Assembly (NCBI GenBank): GCA_040264895.1
Contig: JBDQHL010000003.1
Coordinates: 1-64,000 of the forward strand
Origin: PGYR01 sp040264895
GTDB taxonomy: Bacteria > Bacteroidota > Ignavibacteria > Kapaibacteriales > UBA2268
DNA length: 64,000 nucleotides
Reading direction: 5' to 3'
A program made the position numbers and the translations under genes. Positions 25,857 through 34,542 of the stretch are shown piece by piece (positions within the stretch are counted from its first letter, which is position 1; the number at the start of each line of letters is the position of its first letter). The notes beneath the pieces were generated by a model. That model was given only the letters and a program-made list of their open reading frames with translations, was not told the origin of the DNA and ran no database searches.

Positions 25857-27029
25857 GTGTCTCAACTATATGAAAAACTAATACTACTTATATTCACTAC
25901 CTTACACTTATCCGCACGTGATTACTATTATCCACCAATAGATTCGGATGACTGGGAAACTACAAACATTACTGATTTAGGTTGGGACACCGATGAGAAA
26001 GACGAGTTATCCAACTTCCTAGATACCACTGGCACAAAGGGCTTCATCATATTAGTCAATGGTAAGATAGCAATAGAAGAATATTTTAATGAATTTGATA
26101 AATCAAAATTTTGGTACTGGGCTTCGGCTGGAAAAACACTTACAGCAACTATGATTGGACTTTCCGAGCAAGATGGATTATTAGACATTGAAGAGCCAAC
26201 TTCCAATTATTTAGGAAATGGCTGGACAAGCATGGACACTGAAAAAGAAACTAATATTAAGATAAGACACAACCTATCTATGTCAACAGGATTGGATTAT
26301 GATGTTGATAATCAAAATTGTATAGACCCCGAATGCCTTAACTATCTTTATGAACCAGGAACGCATTGGTTTTACTACAACACGCCTTACCGATTACTAT
26401 TAGATGTGTTGGATTCAGTTTATGACAAAAGAATAAATCAAGTTACAAACCAGCTAATCGGTAACAAAATTGGTATGGGTGGATTTTGGTTAGATTATGT
26501 TCGCTGGGGAACAGCGAGAGATTTAGCAAGGTTTGGATTATTCGTAACATCTGGTGGGAAGTGGGAAGATAGATTAGAACTTAATTCTGATTATTTTTTC
26601 GATATGATAAACACTTCGCAAGAGATGAATAAATCTTATGGTTATTTGTGGTGGCTCAATGGTAAGGAAAGTTATAGGTTACCAACTTTAAACTTAGAAT
26701 TTCAAGGACAACTTGTACCCTCAGCACCCAGTGATATGTATGCAGCATTGGGTAAAAATGACCAGAAAATTTATGTAGTACCCTCACTTAACATGACAGT
26801 AGTAAGAATAGGTGATAGTGCTGGAAAGTTAATGTTAGCTTCTTCATCATATGATACTCAGCTTTGGACAATGATAATGAATATGATGCCTACAACAAGT
26901 ATAGAACTGAAGGAAAACGATTTGTTTATTTACCCAAATCCAGTAAAGGATGTACTTAAAATAAAGTCTATTGAGAAATTTGATAAAGTTCTAATTTACA
27001 ATGCATTAGGAAAAAAGTATCTGAATTAG
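25857..27029 (+). CDS. Serine hydrolase (beta-lactamase/PBP4-like) with frame-disrupted T9SS tail
   Basis: The class C beta-lactamase-like domain has SxxK as S90-A-G-K93 and the Tyr of YxN as Y173-Y-N175. A T9SS type A sorting domain begins near residue 352 (LFIYPNPVKDVLKIKS), but the frame stops at 27027. The missing end of the sorting domain continues in the -1 frame to 27139. The frame change falls on A-AAA-AAG at 27011-27017. At the 5' end, the first codon is a GTG; an ATG at 25870 would give an excellent signal peptide (MKKLILLIFTTLHLSA) if the five-A run there had one more A. Two one-base homopolymer deficits in one gene suggest decay or assembly error; programmed slippage is the alternative for the second. 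Confidence 0.8.
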   Translation: MSQLYEKLILLIFTTLHLSARDYYYPPIDSDDWETTNITDLGWDTDEKDELSNFLDTTGTKGFIILVNGKIAIEEYFNEFDKSKFWYWASAGKTLTATMIGLSEQDGLLDIEEPTSNYLGNGWTSMDTEKETNIKIRHNLSMSTGLDYDVDNQNCIDPECLNYLYEPGTHWFYYNTPYRLLLDVLDSVYDKRINQVTNQLIGNKIGMGGFWLDYVRWGTARDLARFGLFVTSGGKWEDRLELNSDYFFDMINTSQEMNKSYGYLWWLNGKESYRLPTLNLEFQGQLVPSAPSDMYAALGKNDQKIYVVPSLNMTVVRIGDSAGKLMLASSSYDTQLWTMIMNMMPTTSIELKENDLFIYPNPVKDVLKIKSIEKFDKVLIYNALGKKYLN

Positions 27030-27139
27030 ATTTTAGTAATAATATAAATCTTGGATCCTTACCTAATGGATATTACATAATAGAACTTATTAATCACAAT
27101 AGTACAAGTAAAAGATTTAGGTTTATGAAGGCAGAGTAG
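27017..27139 (+). pseudogene. Out-of-frame end of the T9SS sorting domain of the serine hydrolase
   Basis: In the -1 frame the sequence after the slippery A6G run reads VSELDFSNNINLGSLPNGYY, then IIELINHNS, and ends RFRFMKAE before TAG at 27137. This is the expected remainder of a T9SS type A domain: the [LS]-x-x-G-x-Y-x-[IV] strand followed by a basic-hydrophobic last strand. Adding one A, or a -1 slip on A-AAA-AAG, joins it to the upstream frame without loss of a residue. Confidence 0.75.
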
Positions 27140-27324
27140 AAATAAACAAATTTTACTTTTTGAATGATAAAAAAGAAATTTAACTTTCGAAATTACCAAA
27201 CTACTAACATCCTCTGATTATACTTTATTCCGATAGATTTCTGAGAATTTCTATGCCAAATTCATTTTTTTAATTTAGCTTTGACATCCAAGCAAACCCT
27301 TTTTACACCACTTCATTGACAATT

Positions 27325-27362
27325 ATAAAAAAAACCAACTCTGCCAGAAGACAAAGTTGGTT
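27325..27362 (-). terminator. Minus-strand intrinsic terminator after a gene relic
   Basis: An 8-bp perfect stem AACCAACT/AGTTGGTT (27333-27340 with 27355-27362) is followed on the minus strand by TTTTTTATAATT. It lies 25 bp beyond the stop of the relic at 27387-27599. It may also serve convergently for the serine hydrolase gene. Confidence 0.7.
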
Positions 27363-27386
27363 CTTATCAAATAATAGTTATATGAA

Positions 27387-27599
27387 CTATACCGCTCTTA
27401 CTACTGTAGTAGCTGCAAGAAGGCTTGTGGATTCTGGTTCGCTTGCGAAAGCGAAGTCAGTGATGTTTGCTGTAAGAACTGAGCTTTGATTAGTCACAAG
27501 GGGTGTGTCAAAAAATAAATTGATGCCAGAGGAAACCCAGCTCTCTATTATTATTCTTTGCTTGTACTTTACAGTTATATCAGTACGTACAAAACAATT
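27387..27599 (-). pseudogene. Possible 3' end relic of a minus-strand gene
   Basis: A 70-codon open frame on the minus strand runs from a stop at 27600 to TAG at 27387 and has no ATG; GTG at 27497 would give 36 residues. It reads as coherent protein (DITVKYKQRIIIESWVSS, then TNQSSVLTANITDFAFAS and EPESTSLLAATTVVRAV). The ending faintly recalls PEP-CTERM-like sorting tails but lacks the basic cluster. A strong terminator in the right orientation follows its stop. I read it as the surviving 3' end of a deleted gene; no family is recognised. The rest of the 27140-27737 gap holds this terminator and the aat promoter. Confidence 0.35.
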
Positions 27600-27659
27600 T
27601 TAACAAGATTTATTTACCATTTATTATCAGTAAAATTAAAATTTCTGCTCTAAAATAAG

Positions 27660-27667
27660 TAATTTTG
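27660..27667 (+). promoter_or_regulatory. Predicted -7 promoter element of the aat-led operon (TAATTTTG)
   Basis: TAATTTTG matches TAnnTTTG 70 nt upstream of the aat ATG. Confidence 0.35.
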
Positions 27668-27737
27668 GATGTGTTAATTATGCCTCATAAAATAGGATAA
27701 TATTCAACACAGCTTTTTTTTTGGTTAATATTATACA

Positions 27738-28343
27738 ATGACTACAAGCAGCAATAATAATAATAGAATAATAAAACCAGAGGTACTTCTTCAAGCTTAT
27801 AAGCAAGGTTATTTTCCTATGGCTGATAGCAAAGAAGGAGACATCTATTGGCATTGCCCTGACCCAAGAGCAATTATACTACTCAATAACACCAAAAAGC
27901 CTAGATCACTCAGAAAAAATGAAGAAAAGAATACGTTTGAATACAGAGTCAATACTAACTTCAAAGAAGTAATAACCAAATGTTCTGACAGAGATGACAC
28001 TTGGATTTCTGAGGAAATCATAGAAACTTATGTAAAGCTTCACAATCTTGGTTCCGCACATTCTGTAGAAACTTATATGGACAATCAATTGGTGGGAGGC
28101 CTTTACGGGGTAGCAATTGGTGGTGCATTTTTTGGAGAATCTATGTTCAACACTAAGACTGACGCAGCAAAGGGTGCCTTTTACTATCTAATTGATTTAC
28201 TCAAAAAGAAGAACTTTTTGCTTCTTGATACTCAATATATAAATCCGTTTACAAAGCAACTTGGAGCTATTGAAACTAGCTTTATGGATTATTCAAAAAA
28301 GTTAATAAAAGCTATAAACTTTGCCACAAGTTTTGTAGATTAG
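27738..28343 (+). CDS. aat: Leucyl/phenylalanyl-tRNA-protein transferase
   Basis: The 201-residue protein matches Aat, with YKQGYFPMADS near the N-terminus, WHCPDPRAIILL, the GGAFFGESMF motif and a C-terminal LLDTQYINPFTKQLGA. It adds Leu or Phe from charged tRNA to N-terminal Lys/Arg of proteins, marking them for ClpAP under the N-end rule. It leads a compact plus-strand run; the next gene starts 3 bp after its stop. The head of the protein has a short Asn-rich stretch (SSNNNNRI) outside the conserved fold. Confidence 0.96.
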   Translation: MTTSSNNNNRIIKPEVLLQAYKQGYFPMADSKEGDIYWHCPDPRAIILLNNTKKPRSLRKNEEKNTFEYRVNTNFKEVITKCSDRDDTWISEEIIETYVKLHNLGSAHSVETYMDNQLVGGLYGVAIGGAFFGESMFNTKTDAAKGAFYYLIDLLKKKNFLLLDTQYINPFTKQLGAIETSFMDYSKKLIKAINFATSFVD

Positions 28344-28346
28344 ATT

Positions 28347-30158
28347 ATGAGAATACTAACTATATTATTCATATTAATATTTTTATCTTCTTGCAGGCCC
28401 CATATCAACAAAAAAAATGATATAGATTGCGAGGTTCCAATAGTAGAATGTGAACAATCCTCTTGGACAGGCTCACCACTTGACACCTCATATTACAACA
28501 GTGGTAAAAACTTTTATTACAGTATAAAACAAGTTGAAGGTCTAAATACTTCAGATCAAGAATATTCTATATTTCTCTCAGATTTAATTCATCCACAGAG
28601 TAATAAAAAAATAAACCTTGCTACCATAGGTGAAGAACTTGGCCAAAGAACATATTTAATAGAAAGAAGTTTAGATATTAAAACTAAAACAAAAAGATAT
28701 GACAGTTTTAAAAAAGTTTTAGATATTAAAGGAGATAGCCCAGGGCACATCGGTTTTCCTACATTAGTCGACAATGAAAGGATTGTAATAGCTTCAACTT
28801 TCGCTTCTGATCAAACCTCAGAAACTAAAATAAATGGTTACTACGAGATAATACCAATAGAAGAATCAATAGGCCAATCTCGATTATATGACGTTAAAAA
28901 AGGTAATGAAAAACAGATTGAAACTGATATAACACACAAATACAGTCATTTGATCTGGGAGTCTCATCCAAGTTTTGACATGGAGAATAATATATTATTC
29001 TTTGCTTCAGACAGGGAGAATGGATACGGCGGGGTCGATTTGTGGTATATGCTATTTGAGGATGAAGAATGGATAGGTCCGTATAATTGTGGTATGAATG
29101 TTAACACACCTTGTGATGACATTACACCCTTTCCTGACCCAAAAGGTAAAAGACTTTATTTTAGTTCAGCTGCTCATAATAGTGTTGGTGGCTATGACTT
29201 GTTTTACATTGATTATAAATTAGAGGTCACTAACTCTAAAAAGTCAGTAGTGTTTGACAGTGAAATATATAATGTTGGTGCACCAATTAATACTGTAGCT
29301 GATGAGATTTCTCCATTCTTCAAAGACAACCCAGATAACTATTTTTACTATAGTTCTGACCAAGATGGTGATTTTGATATATTTGTAAAGCAAAAAGTCT
29401 TCAAAAAAGGAACAGATAAATTTAACAGTGAAAATAAGGAAGAAATAGTTGAAAACACTGAAGTAGTTATTCCCACTGACTCAGTTGATATCAACCCTAT
29501 GTTTAAATTGGAGGGAGTAGTAACTGATAAAAGAACTCAGGAGCCAATAAAGGATGTAGATGTTTCAGTAACTAAAGAAAAAGAAACTACCCCCTACAAG
29601 AAAACTAAAACGGATAATGAGGGAAAGTATAAATTTGAACTTGAGAAAGGCCCTGAGTATAATGTGAAAATAGAGGATGACACACTCTTCTACGAACAAT
29701 ACACAGTGAAAGTAGACAAGAATAACAAGTCAAATTCGGTAGTCCGAGATATATCAATGGATATTGTTAAAACTGTTCGGATTAACTTTGAATATGACAA
29801 GTCAGATGAACCTTATGATTATATTTTGGACTCATTAGGAAATCAACAGAATATAACCTGGCAAAATGCCATTGACAATCTTTCTAATGATATTAAAGGT
29901 TCGCAATCTGTAATAGAAGAAGTAATTATAACAGGTCATACAGATCCAGTTGCAAGTGCATCGTATAATAAAAATTTAGGCCAGAAAAGGGCAGAGTTTG
30001 TTGTTTCTCAGTTAGTAAAACGTGGAATACCTATTTACCTATTAAAAGCAAAAAGTAAAGGTGAGACACAAAAGCTAGAAAAATTTGAGAACGAGAATAC
30101 TAAACAATACCATAAGCGTTTAAGAAGAGTTATATTAGAAAAAGTATTTATAAAATGA
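28347..30158 (+). CDS. OmpA-family lipoprotein with PD40 repeats and carboxypeptidase-regulatory domain
   Basis: The 603 residues comprise a lipoprotein signal (ILFILIFLSSCRP, lipobox LSSC), PD40/WD40-like repeats (HPSFDMENNILFFASDREN; FPDPKGKRLYFSSAA; GYDLFYIDY), a CarboxypepD_reg-like beta-sandwich near 395-470 (LEGVVTDKRTQEPIKDVDVS) and a C-terminal OmpA-like peptidoglycan-binding domain (ITGHTDPVASASYNKNLGQK). This is a common Bacteroidota architecture (PorE-like in T9SS bacteria) anchoring outer-membrane complexes to peptidoglycan. It overlaps the following PBP gene by 4 bp (ATGA), which suggests a joint role at the cell wall. Assignment to PorE itself is not proven. Confidence 0.88.
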   Translation: MRILTILFILIFLSSCRPHINKKNDIDCEVPIVECEQSSWTGSPLDTSYYNSGKNFYYSIKQVEGLNTSDQEYSIFLSDLIHPQSNKKINLATIGEELGQRTYLIERSLDIKTKTKRYDSFKKVLDIKGDSPGHIGFPTLVDNERIVIASTFASDQTSETKINGYYEIIPIEESIGQSRLYDVKKGNEKQIETDITHKYSHLIWESHPSFDMENNILFFASDRENGYGGVDLWYMLFEDEEWIGPYNCGMNVNTPCDDITPFPDPKGKRLYFSSAAHNSVGGYDLFYIDYKLEVTNSKKSVVFDSEIYNVGAPINTVADEISPFFKDNPDNYFYYSSDQDGDFDIFVKQKVFKKGTDKFNSENKEEIVENTEVVIPTDSVDINPMFKLEGVVTDKRTQEPIKDVDVSVTKEKETTPYKKTKTDNEGKYKFELEKGPEYNVKIEDDTLFYEQYTVKVDKNNKSNSVVRDISMDIVKTVRINFEYDKSDEPYDYILDSLGNQQNITWQNAIDNLSNDIKGSQSVIEEVIITGHTDPVASASYNKNLGQKRAEFVVSQLVKRGIPIYLLKAKSKGETQKLEKFENENTKQYHKRLRRVILEKVFIK

Positions 30159-32305
30159 CACCAAGAATATTTCTCATATTATTAATTTCCATCACGGTTG
30201 TAGTAACTGCTGGGGTCAGTATTTACTTTTACTCTGTTATTTCTACAGGTTTGCCATCATTAGAGCAATTAGAAAATCCAGAACAGATGTACGCTAGCCA
30301 AGTTATAAGTAGTGACGATGAAGTAGTAGATAACTTCTTCATGCAAAGAAGAGTTAATTTGAAATTAGAAGAAATGCCAAAATCGGCCATAGATGCATTA
30401 ATTTCAACTGAAGATAGGAAGTTTTATTCTCATTGGGGAATAGATTTAGATAGACTTGTAAAAGCGGTAATCAAAAAATCTTTAAACCCGTTCAAAAGAG
30501 CAGAGGGTGCCTCAACCATTACTCAACAACTAGCTAGAAATTTATTCCTAGACCTTTCTCGTAATATAGACAGAAAGATAAGAGAAGCTGCCGTTACAGT
30601 AAAGATTGAAGACACTTATACAAAAAATGAAATCTTAGAAATGTATTTGAATACTGTAAATTTTGGTAGAGGGGCCTATGGTATAAGTGTTGCAGCTAGA
30701 ACTTTCTTTGATAAAAAAGCTGATGACCTGACAATTGCAGAGTCGGCTTACTTGATTGGCTTACTAAAAGCACCTTCTCGGTATGACGTAAGGTCTGACT
30801 ATGATAGAGCATTAAGAAGAAGAAATCTGATTTTATCGATGATGCAATCACAAGGTAAAATTACTTATGAAGAGTATCAACTAGCATTAGAAACACCTAT
30901 AGAGGTAAGAGAAGGAACTGCAGTGAGCGCTTCGGAATCAAATCTTGCTCCACATTATGTTGAATCAATACGAAGAGAATACTCTCCATTCTTAAAAGAT
31001 AAAGACTATGACTTATACAGAGATGGTCTTATAATTTACACAACTTTGAATAAGAAGATTCAAGAATATGCCAATAGCGTGGTAGAAAATCATATAAAAG
31101 CATATCAACAAAAATTTGATAAAAAATGGAATTGGAATAAAAACAAAAAGTTAGAATCAGAAATTATCTCGAAAGCTATAAGAAAGCATCCAGAATATAA
31201 ATCTTCTCCTAAAAGTAAAAGGGAAGAAGTTGCTATAAAGTTGAAAAAAAATAAGAACTTTATTGATTCTGTTAAGAATGAAAAAACAACTATCCAAATA
31301 GGAATGGTAGTGATTGACCCTGTATCTGGAGCAATATTAGCTATGGTTGGAGCTTCACCTAAGTTCATGGAGGACAACAGCCACGCTAAGCACTCTTTGA
31401 ACCACATTACTCAAATTAGGAGACAACCAGGCTCATCTATGAAGCCTTTTGTCTATTCTATGTCTTTAAAATCGGGACTTTACCCAACAGATTCTATAGT
31501 ATGTGGGCCATTTGTTTATACTGACCCACACACTGAAGAAGTATGGGCGCCACGTTCAGGGACTAATGATTGCCCTGATAGTACATATAAAATGACTGTA
31601 GCTACGGCACTGAAAAAATCTGTAAATTCAGTTGCTGCAAGATTAATAACTGAACATACTAACCCAGATGAAGTTAAAAATTTGTTACAAAAAGCTGGTA
31701 TATCTACCCCGATAGACGCAGTTCCTGCATTGGCATTAGGAGCAGGTGGTGAAGTTATACCAATGCAACATATTTCTGCATTCTCTATTTTTGCGAACGA
31801 TGGTTATAGGGTTGAGCCATTCTATGTAAATAGAATTGAAGACAGAAACGGTAATCTTGTTTTTAGAAAGAAAAGAACAAATAAAATCTACGATGTTTTA
31901 GACAAAGAAATTGCACACGAAATGACTATAATGATGCAAGACGTTGTTAACACTGGAACCGCTGCTAGAGTGAGAAGATACTTCCGTGATGTAGAAGCAG
32001 CTGGAAAAACAGGAACTACAAACGATAATTCAGATGCATGGTTTATTGGTTACACACCACAGTTAATTTGTGGGATATGGGTTGGGTTTGATGATCAGAG
32101 AATAAACTTTAACCCAATTGGATATGATGGTCAAGGTGGTCGTGTAGCTGGTCCAATATGGGGTATGTTAATGGATAGTATATACACAGATGAAAGCCTA
32201 CCCTACAAGCAAAAATCATTCGGATATAAAACAAGATTAGAATTAGACTCACTATTGAGCTTGAGAAGACAAGTTGGTGAGTATTTCGACATTATGAATA
32301 ACTAG
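30155..32305 (+). CDS. Class A penicillin-binding protein (transglycosylase/transpeptidase)
   Basis: The 716-residue bifunctional murein synthase has one N-terminal membrane anchor (IFLILLISITVVVTAGVSIY). The GT51 domain has the catalytic Glu86 in STEDRKFYSHWG and EGASTITQQLARNL. The transpeptidase domain has SxxK in PGSSMKPF, SxN in KKSVNSVAAR and KTG in AGKTGTTNDNSDAW. It polymerises glycan strands and cross-links peptides in the periplasm, PBP1A-like. It starts inside the stop of the OmpA-like lipoprotein gene. The C-terminus is short and has no extra domains. Confidence 0.97.
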   Translation: MTPRIFLILLISITVVVTAGVSIYFYSVISTGLPSLEQLENPEQMYASQVISSDDEVVDNFFMQRRVNLKLEEMPKSAIDALISTEDRKFYSHWGIDLDRLVKAVIKKSLNPFKRAEGASTITQQLARNLFLDLSRNIDRKIREAAVTVKIEDTYTKNEILEMYLNTVNFGRGAYGISVAARTFFDKKADDLTIAESAYLIGLLKAPSRYDVRSDYDRALRRRNLILSMMQSQGKITYEEYQLALETPIEVREGTAVSASESNLAPHYVESIRREYSPFLKDKDYDLYRDGLIIYTTLNKKIQEYANSVVENHIKAYQQKFDKKWNWNKNKKLESEIISKAIRKHPEYKSSPKSKREEVAIKLKKNKNFIDSVKNEKTTIQIGMVVIDPVSGAILAMVGASPKFMEDNSHAKHSLNHITQIRRQPGSSMKPFVYSMSLKSGLYPTDSIVCGPFVYTDPHTEEVWAPRSGTNDCPDSTYKMTVATALKKSVNSVAARLITEHTNPDEVKNLLQKAGISTPIDAVPALALGAGGEVIPMQHISAFSIFANDGYRVEPFYVNRIEDRNGNLVFRKKRTNKIYDVLDKEIAHEMTIMMQDVVNTGTAARVRRYFRDVEAAGKTGTTNDNSDAWFIGYTPQLICGIWVGFDDQRINFNPIGYDGQGGRVAGPIWGMLMDSIYTDESLPYKQKSFGYKTRLELDSLLSLRRQVGEYFDIMNN

Positions 32306-32309
32306 TAAC

Positions 32310-32966
32310 ATGAAAAAAGAATACGAATATATAAATGGTAGCAATAAAGAAGTAGGCACGATATACTGTATTGGAAGAAACTATGCCGAGCATGCAAAAG
32401 AATTAGGAAATGAAGTACCTACTGAACCAGTAGTTTTTATAAAACCTCCTAATTCTTACACCTCTTCAGGTAGTAAAGTAGCAATACCAAATTACTCTGA
32501 ATTAATGCATCACGAAGTTGAGGTCGTATTTGTTTTAGGTAAGGACACAATGGGAGTTTCCCCCTCCGAATCATTAGAATATGTAGATGGCGTAGCAGTA
32601 GGAATTGATTTCACTCTGAGGGATGTCCAAAATAAAATAAAAGAAAAAGGTTTACCATGGTCTATGGCTAAAAGCTTTATGGGTTCAGCTCCTATATCTC
32701 CTATAGTCGATATTAAAGATATTAGTAATGTAGATGATATCGAATTCCAAATAGCTAAAAATGGAATAACAACACAAAAAGGCAACACTAAGAATATGAT
32801 TAATGATATTAGGCAAATTATTGCCCATATATCAAAAGTATTTGGGTTGAGAAAAGGTGATTGTATCTTCACAGGGACGCCTAAAGGTGTTGGTCCAGTT
32901 GAACCAGGTGACAAACTAATTGCAACTTTAGCTAACAAAGTCAAATTAGAAATAGAAATAGAGTAA
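32310..32966 (+). CDS. Fumarylacetoacetate hydrolase family protein
   Basis: This is a 218-residue FAH-fold enzyme with YCIGRNYAEHAKELG, the metal-binding HHEVEVVFVLGKD, GVAVGIDFTLRDVQ and the C-terminal FTGTPKGVGPVEPGD. The size and motifs fit the FAHD1/YcgM group: acylpyruvate hydrolases and oxaloacetate decarboxylases. The D/E metal ligands are intact, so an Mg/Mn-dependent reaction is likely, but the substrate is unclear. It lies 4 bp after the PBP gene and 4 bp before the next surface protein gene; the functional link to cell-wall genes is not obvious and may only be shared transcription. Confidence 0.92.
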   Translation: MKKEYEYINGSNKEVGTIYCIGRNYAEHAKELGNEVPTEPVVFIKPPNSYTSSGSKVAIPNYSELMHHEVEVVFVLGKDTMGVSPSESLEYVDGVAVGIDFTLRDVQNKIKEKGLPWSMAKSFMGSAPISPIVDIKDISNVDDIEFQIAKNGITTQKGNTKNMINDIRQIIAHISKVFGLRKGDCIFTGTPKGVGPVEPGDKLIATLANKVKLEIEIE

Positions 32967-32970
32967 GGAT

Positions 32971-34362
32971 ATGAAGACAAGAATACTATTAATACTTTTG
33001 GTTACTTTAGTTGTACAGTCATGTAGTTTCACAATTACTCGTGAGGAAGAAGACTTATATACGGTAGTCAACAAAGATACTGTAGAGACACATTTCATCA
33101 AAAATGCTCCCGGTAATGTTGATAGAGGTGTAGTTCACCCATCCACAAAGGAAATTCTTAGAGAAAGAGATATAGCTAAGTATGATAGCACTGTTAACCG
33201 CTTTTATCCTGACTTTATTCGTTTAGGTTTGTTCGAAGGAATGGGTTTTATAGGTGGCGATACAGACTTTTCACTCAATAGTGGTTTATTGGGTATTCAC
33301 CCTAATGCTGATTTACTATATGAAAGTAGCAGAGGTGGAGGAAGTGGAAGTATATTCACAGGTGGAATTTATCGAATAGGGATTTACGAAAATAGACTAC
33401 GTTGGTTCCGTGATGCTCCAGATTGGACTTGGGGAGTACATGGTTTTGAAGCTATAGTACCAGATGCAAGAGCTGAGAATAGTCTAACTTCAATGTTGAC
33501 TCCATACATAAGAAAGAGATTTTATTTCAGAGATGATATACCTTACTTATCAGCTACTATAGCTGTTGGGCTTGGTTACTACCCTTCACAGTATATTAAT
33601 GTTTCTGGTTCACTTGATCTTGGGTCAATTGGAGGGTTAAACCTAAGGGCTTATGTAGGAATGGCTTCTGGTTACAATTCTGCTACGACACCACAAATAT
33701 CAAATAACGACTTTGCTGAAGAAGGTATTTTTAGTACACTCCCCTATGCTGGACTAAGTGTATCTGTACTTGATTTTGTTAATCGTGTACCCGAGTTGTA
33801 CACCGAGTGGAAAGACCACGAGCATTCATCGTGGAATATTGGAATTGCAGAGCTAACAGTAGTTAATACAAACTCTGAGTACTCATATTTTGGGAGTGAG
33901 ACTGAGCCATCTGATTCACCAATTAGTGGAATGATATTCAAATTCGCTAATGCAAATGTCGCTATACCTATTGAAGATAATTATAACTTTTACGCAGGTA
34001 CTTCGCTAATATCAATGTATTTATTGGGTCAGAATGGTAATGGGATTGGAATTCTACCAATTCGAATTGGGTACTGGCACCAGTTAATGCAAGATGAGTT
34101 GAGTGTTGATCCATATGCCGAATTTGGTTATTACCCATCCAGCTACTACGATGTTGGAGTAAAGTTAAGACTAAGGTTTAGTGAAAGATATAGTGTTGCT
34201 CTTAATGGAGGATATATTTCTGGTAGAACTTTAGGCGGTATTAATAGCGAAACCTTAGATTTCTTAGGTGATGCAGATAGCTTCAGTGGATATTATATTG
34301 GACTTAGTTTTGGACTTGGCGATAGAATTTTCTTCCCAGAAGAATTAAGATATGATGACTAA
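32971..34362 (+). CDS. Outer-membrane beta-barrel-like surface protein
   Basis: The 463-residue protein begins with a signal peptide that contains a possible lipobox (LVTLVVQSCSF). The remainder is rich in alternating aromatic strands (FIRLGLFEGMGFIGG, YAEFGYYPSSYYDVGVKLRL, YIGLSFGLGDRIFFP), a pattern of a transmembrane beta-barrel, although the end DRIFFPEELRYDD lacks a typical terminal Phe. No family name can be assigned. It closes the aat-led run and no terminator is apparent in the 180-bp gap that follows. Confidence 0.65.
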   Translation: MKTRILLILLVTLVVQSCSFTITREEEDLYTVVNKDTVETHFIKNAPGNVDRGVVHPSTKEILRERDIAKYDSTVNRFYPDFIRLGLFEGMGFIGGDTDFSLNSGLLGIHPNADLLYESSRGGGSGSIFTGGIYRIGIYENRLRWFRDAPDWTWGVHGFEAIVPDARAENSLTSMLTPYIRKRFYFRDDIPYLSATIAVGLGYYPSQYINVSGSLDLGSIGGLNLRAYVGMASGYNSATTPQISNNDFAEEGIFSTLPYAGLSVSVLDFVNRVPELYTEWKDHEHSSWNIGIAELTVVNTNSEYSYFGSETEPSDSPISGMIFKFANANVAIPIEDNYNFYAGTSLISMYLLGQNGNGIGILPIRIGYWHQLMQDELSVDPYAEFGYYPSSYYDVGVKLRLRFSERYSVALNGGYISGRTLGGINSETLDFLGDADSFSGYYIGLSFGLGDRIFFPEELRYDD

Positions 34363-34542
34363 TTAAAAAAACTCTATTGAGCAAGGCTATGTATTATAGG
34401 GCTTAATAGTCAAGATAATGATTTTTGATCTTCTTTAGTTTATGTATGATGATGAAAATATAACCTATTACACCACAATTTACCTTACTCATTCGTAACT
34501 TACCAACTTACAATAAACCGAAAACAAAAATAATATATCTTT

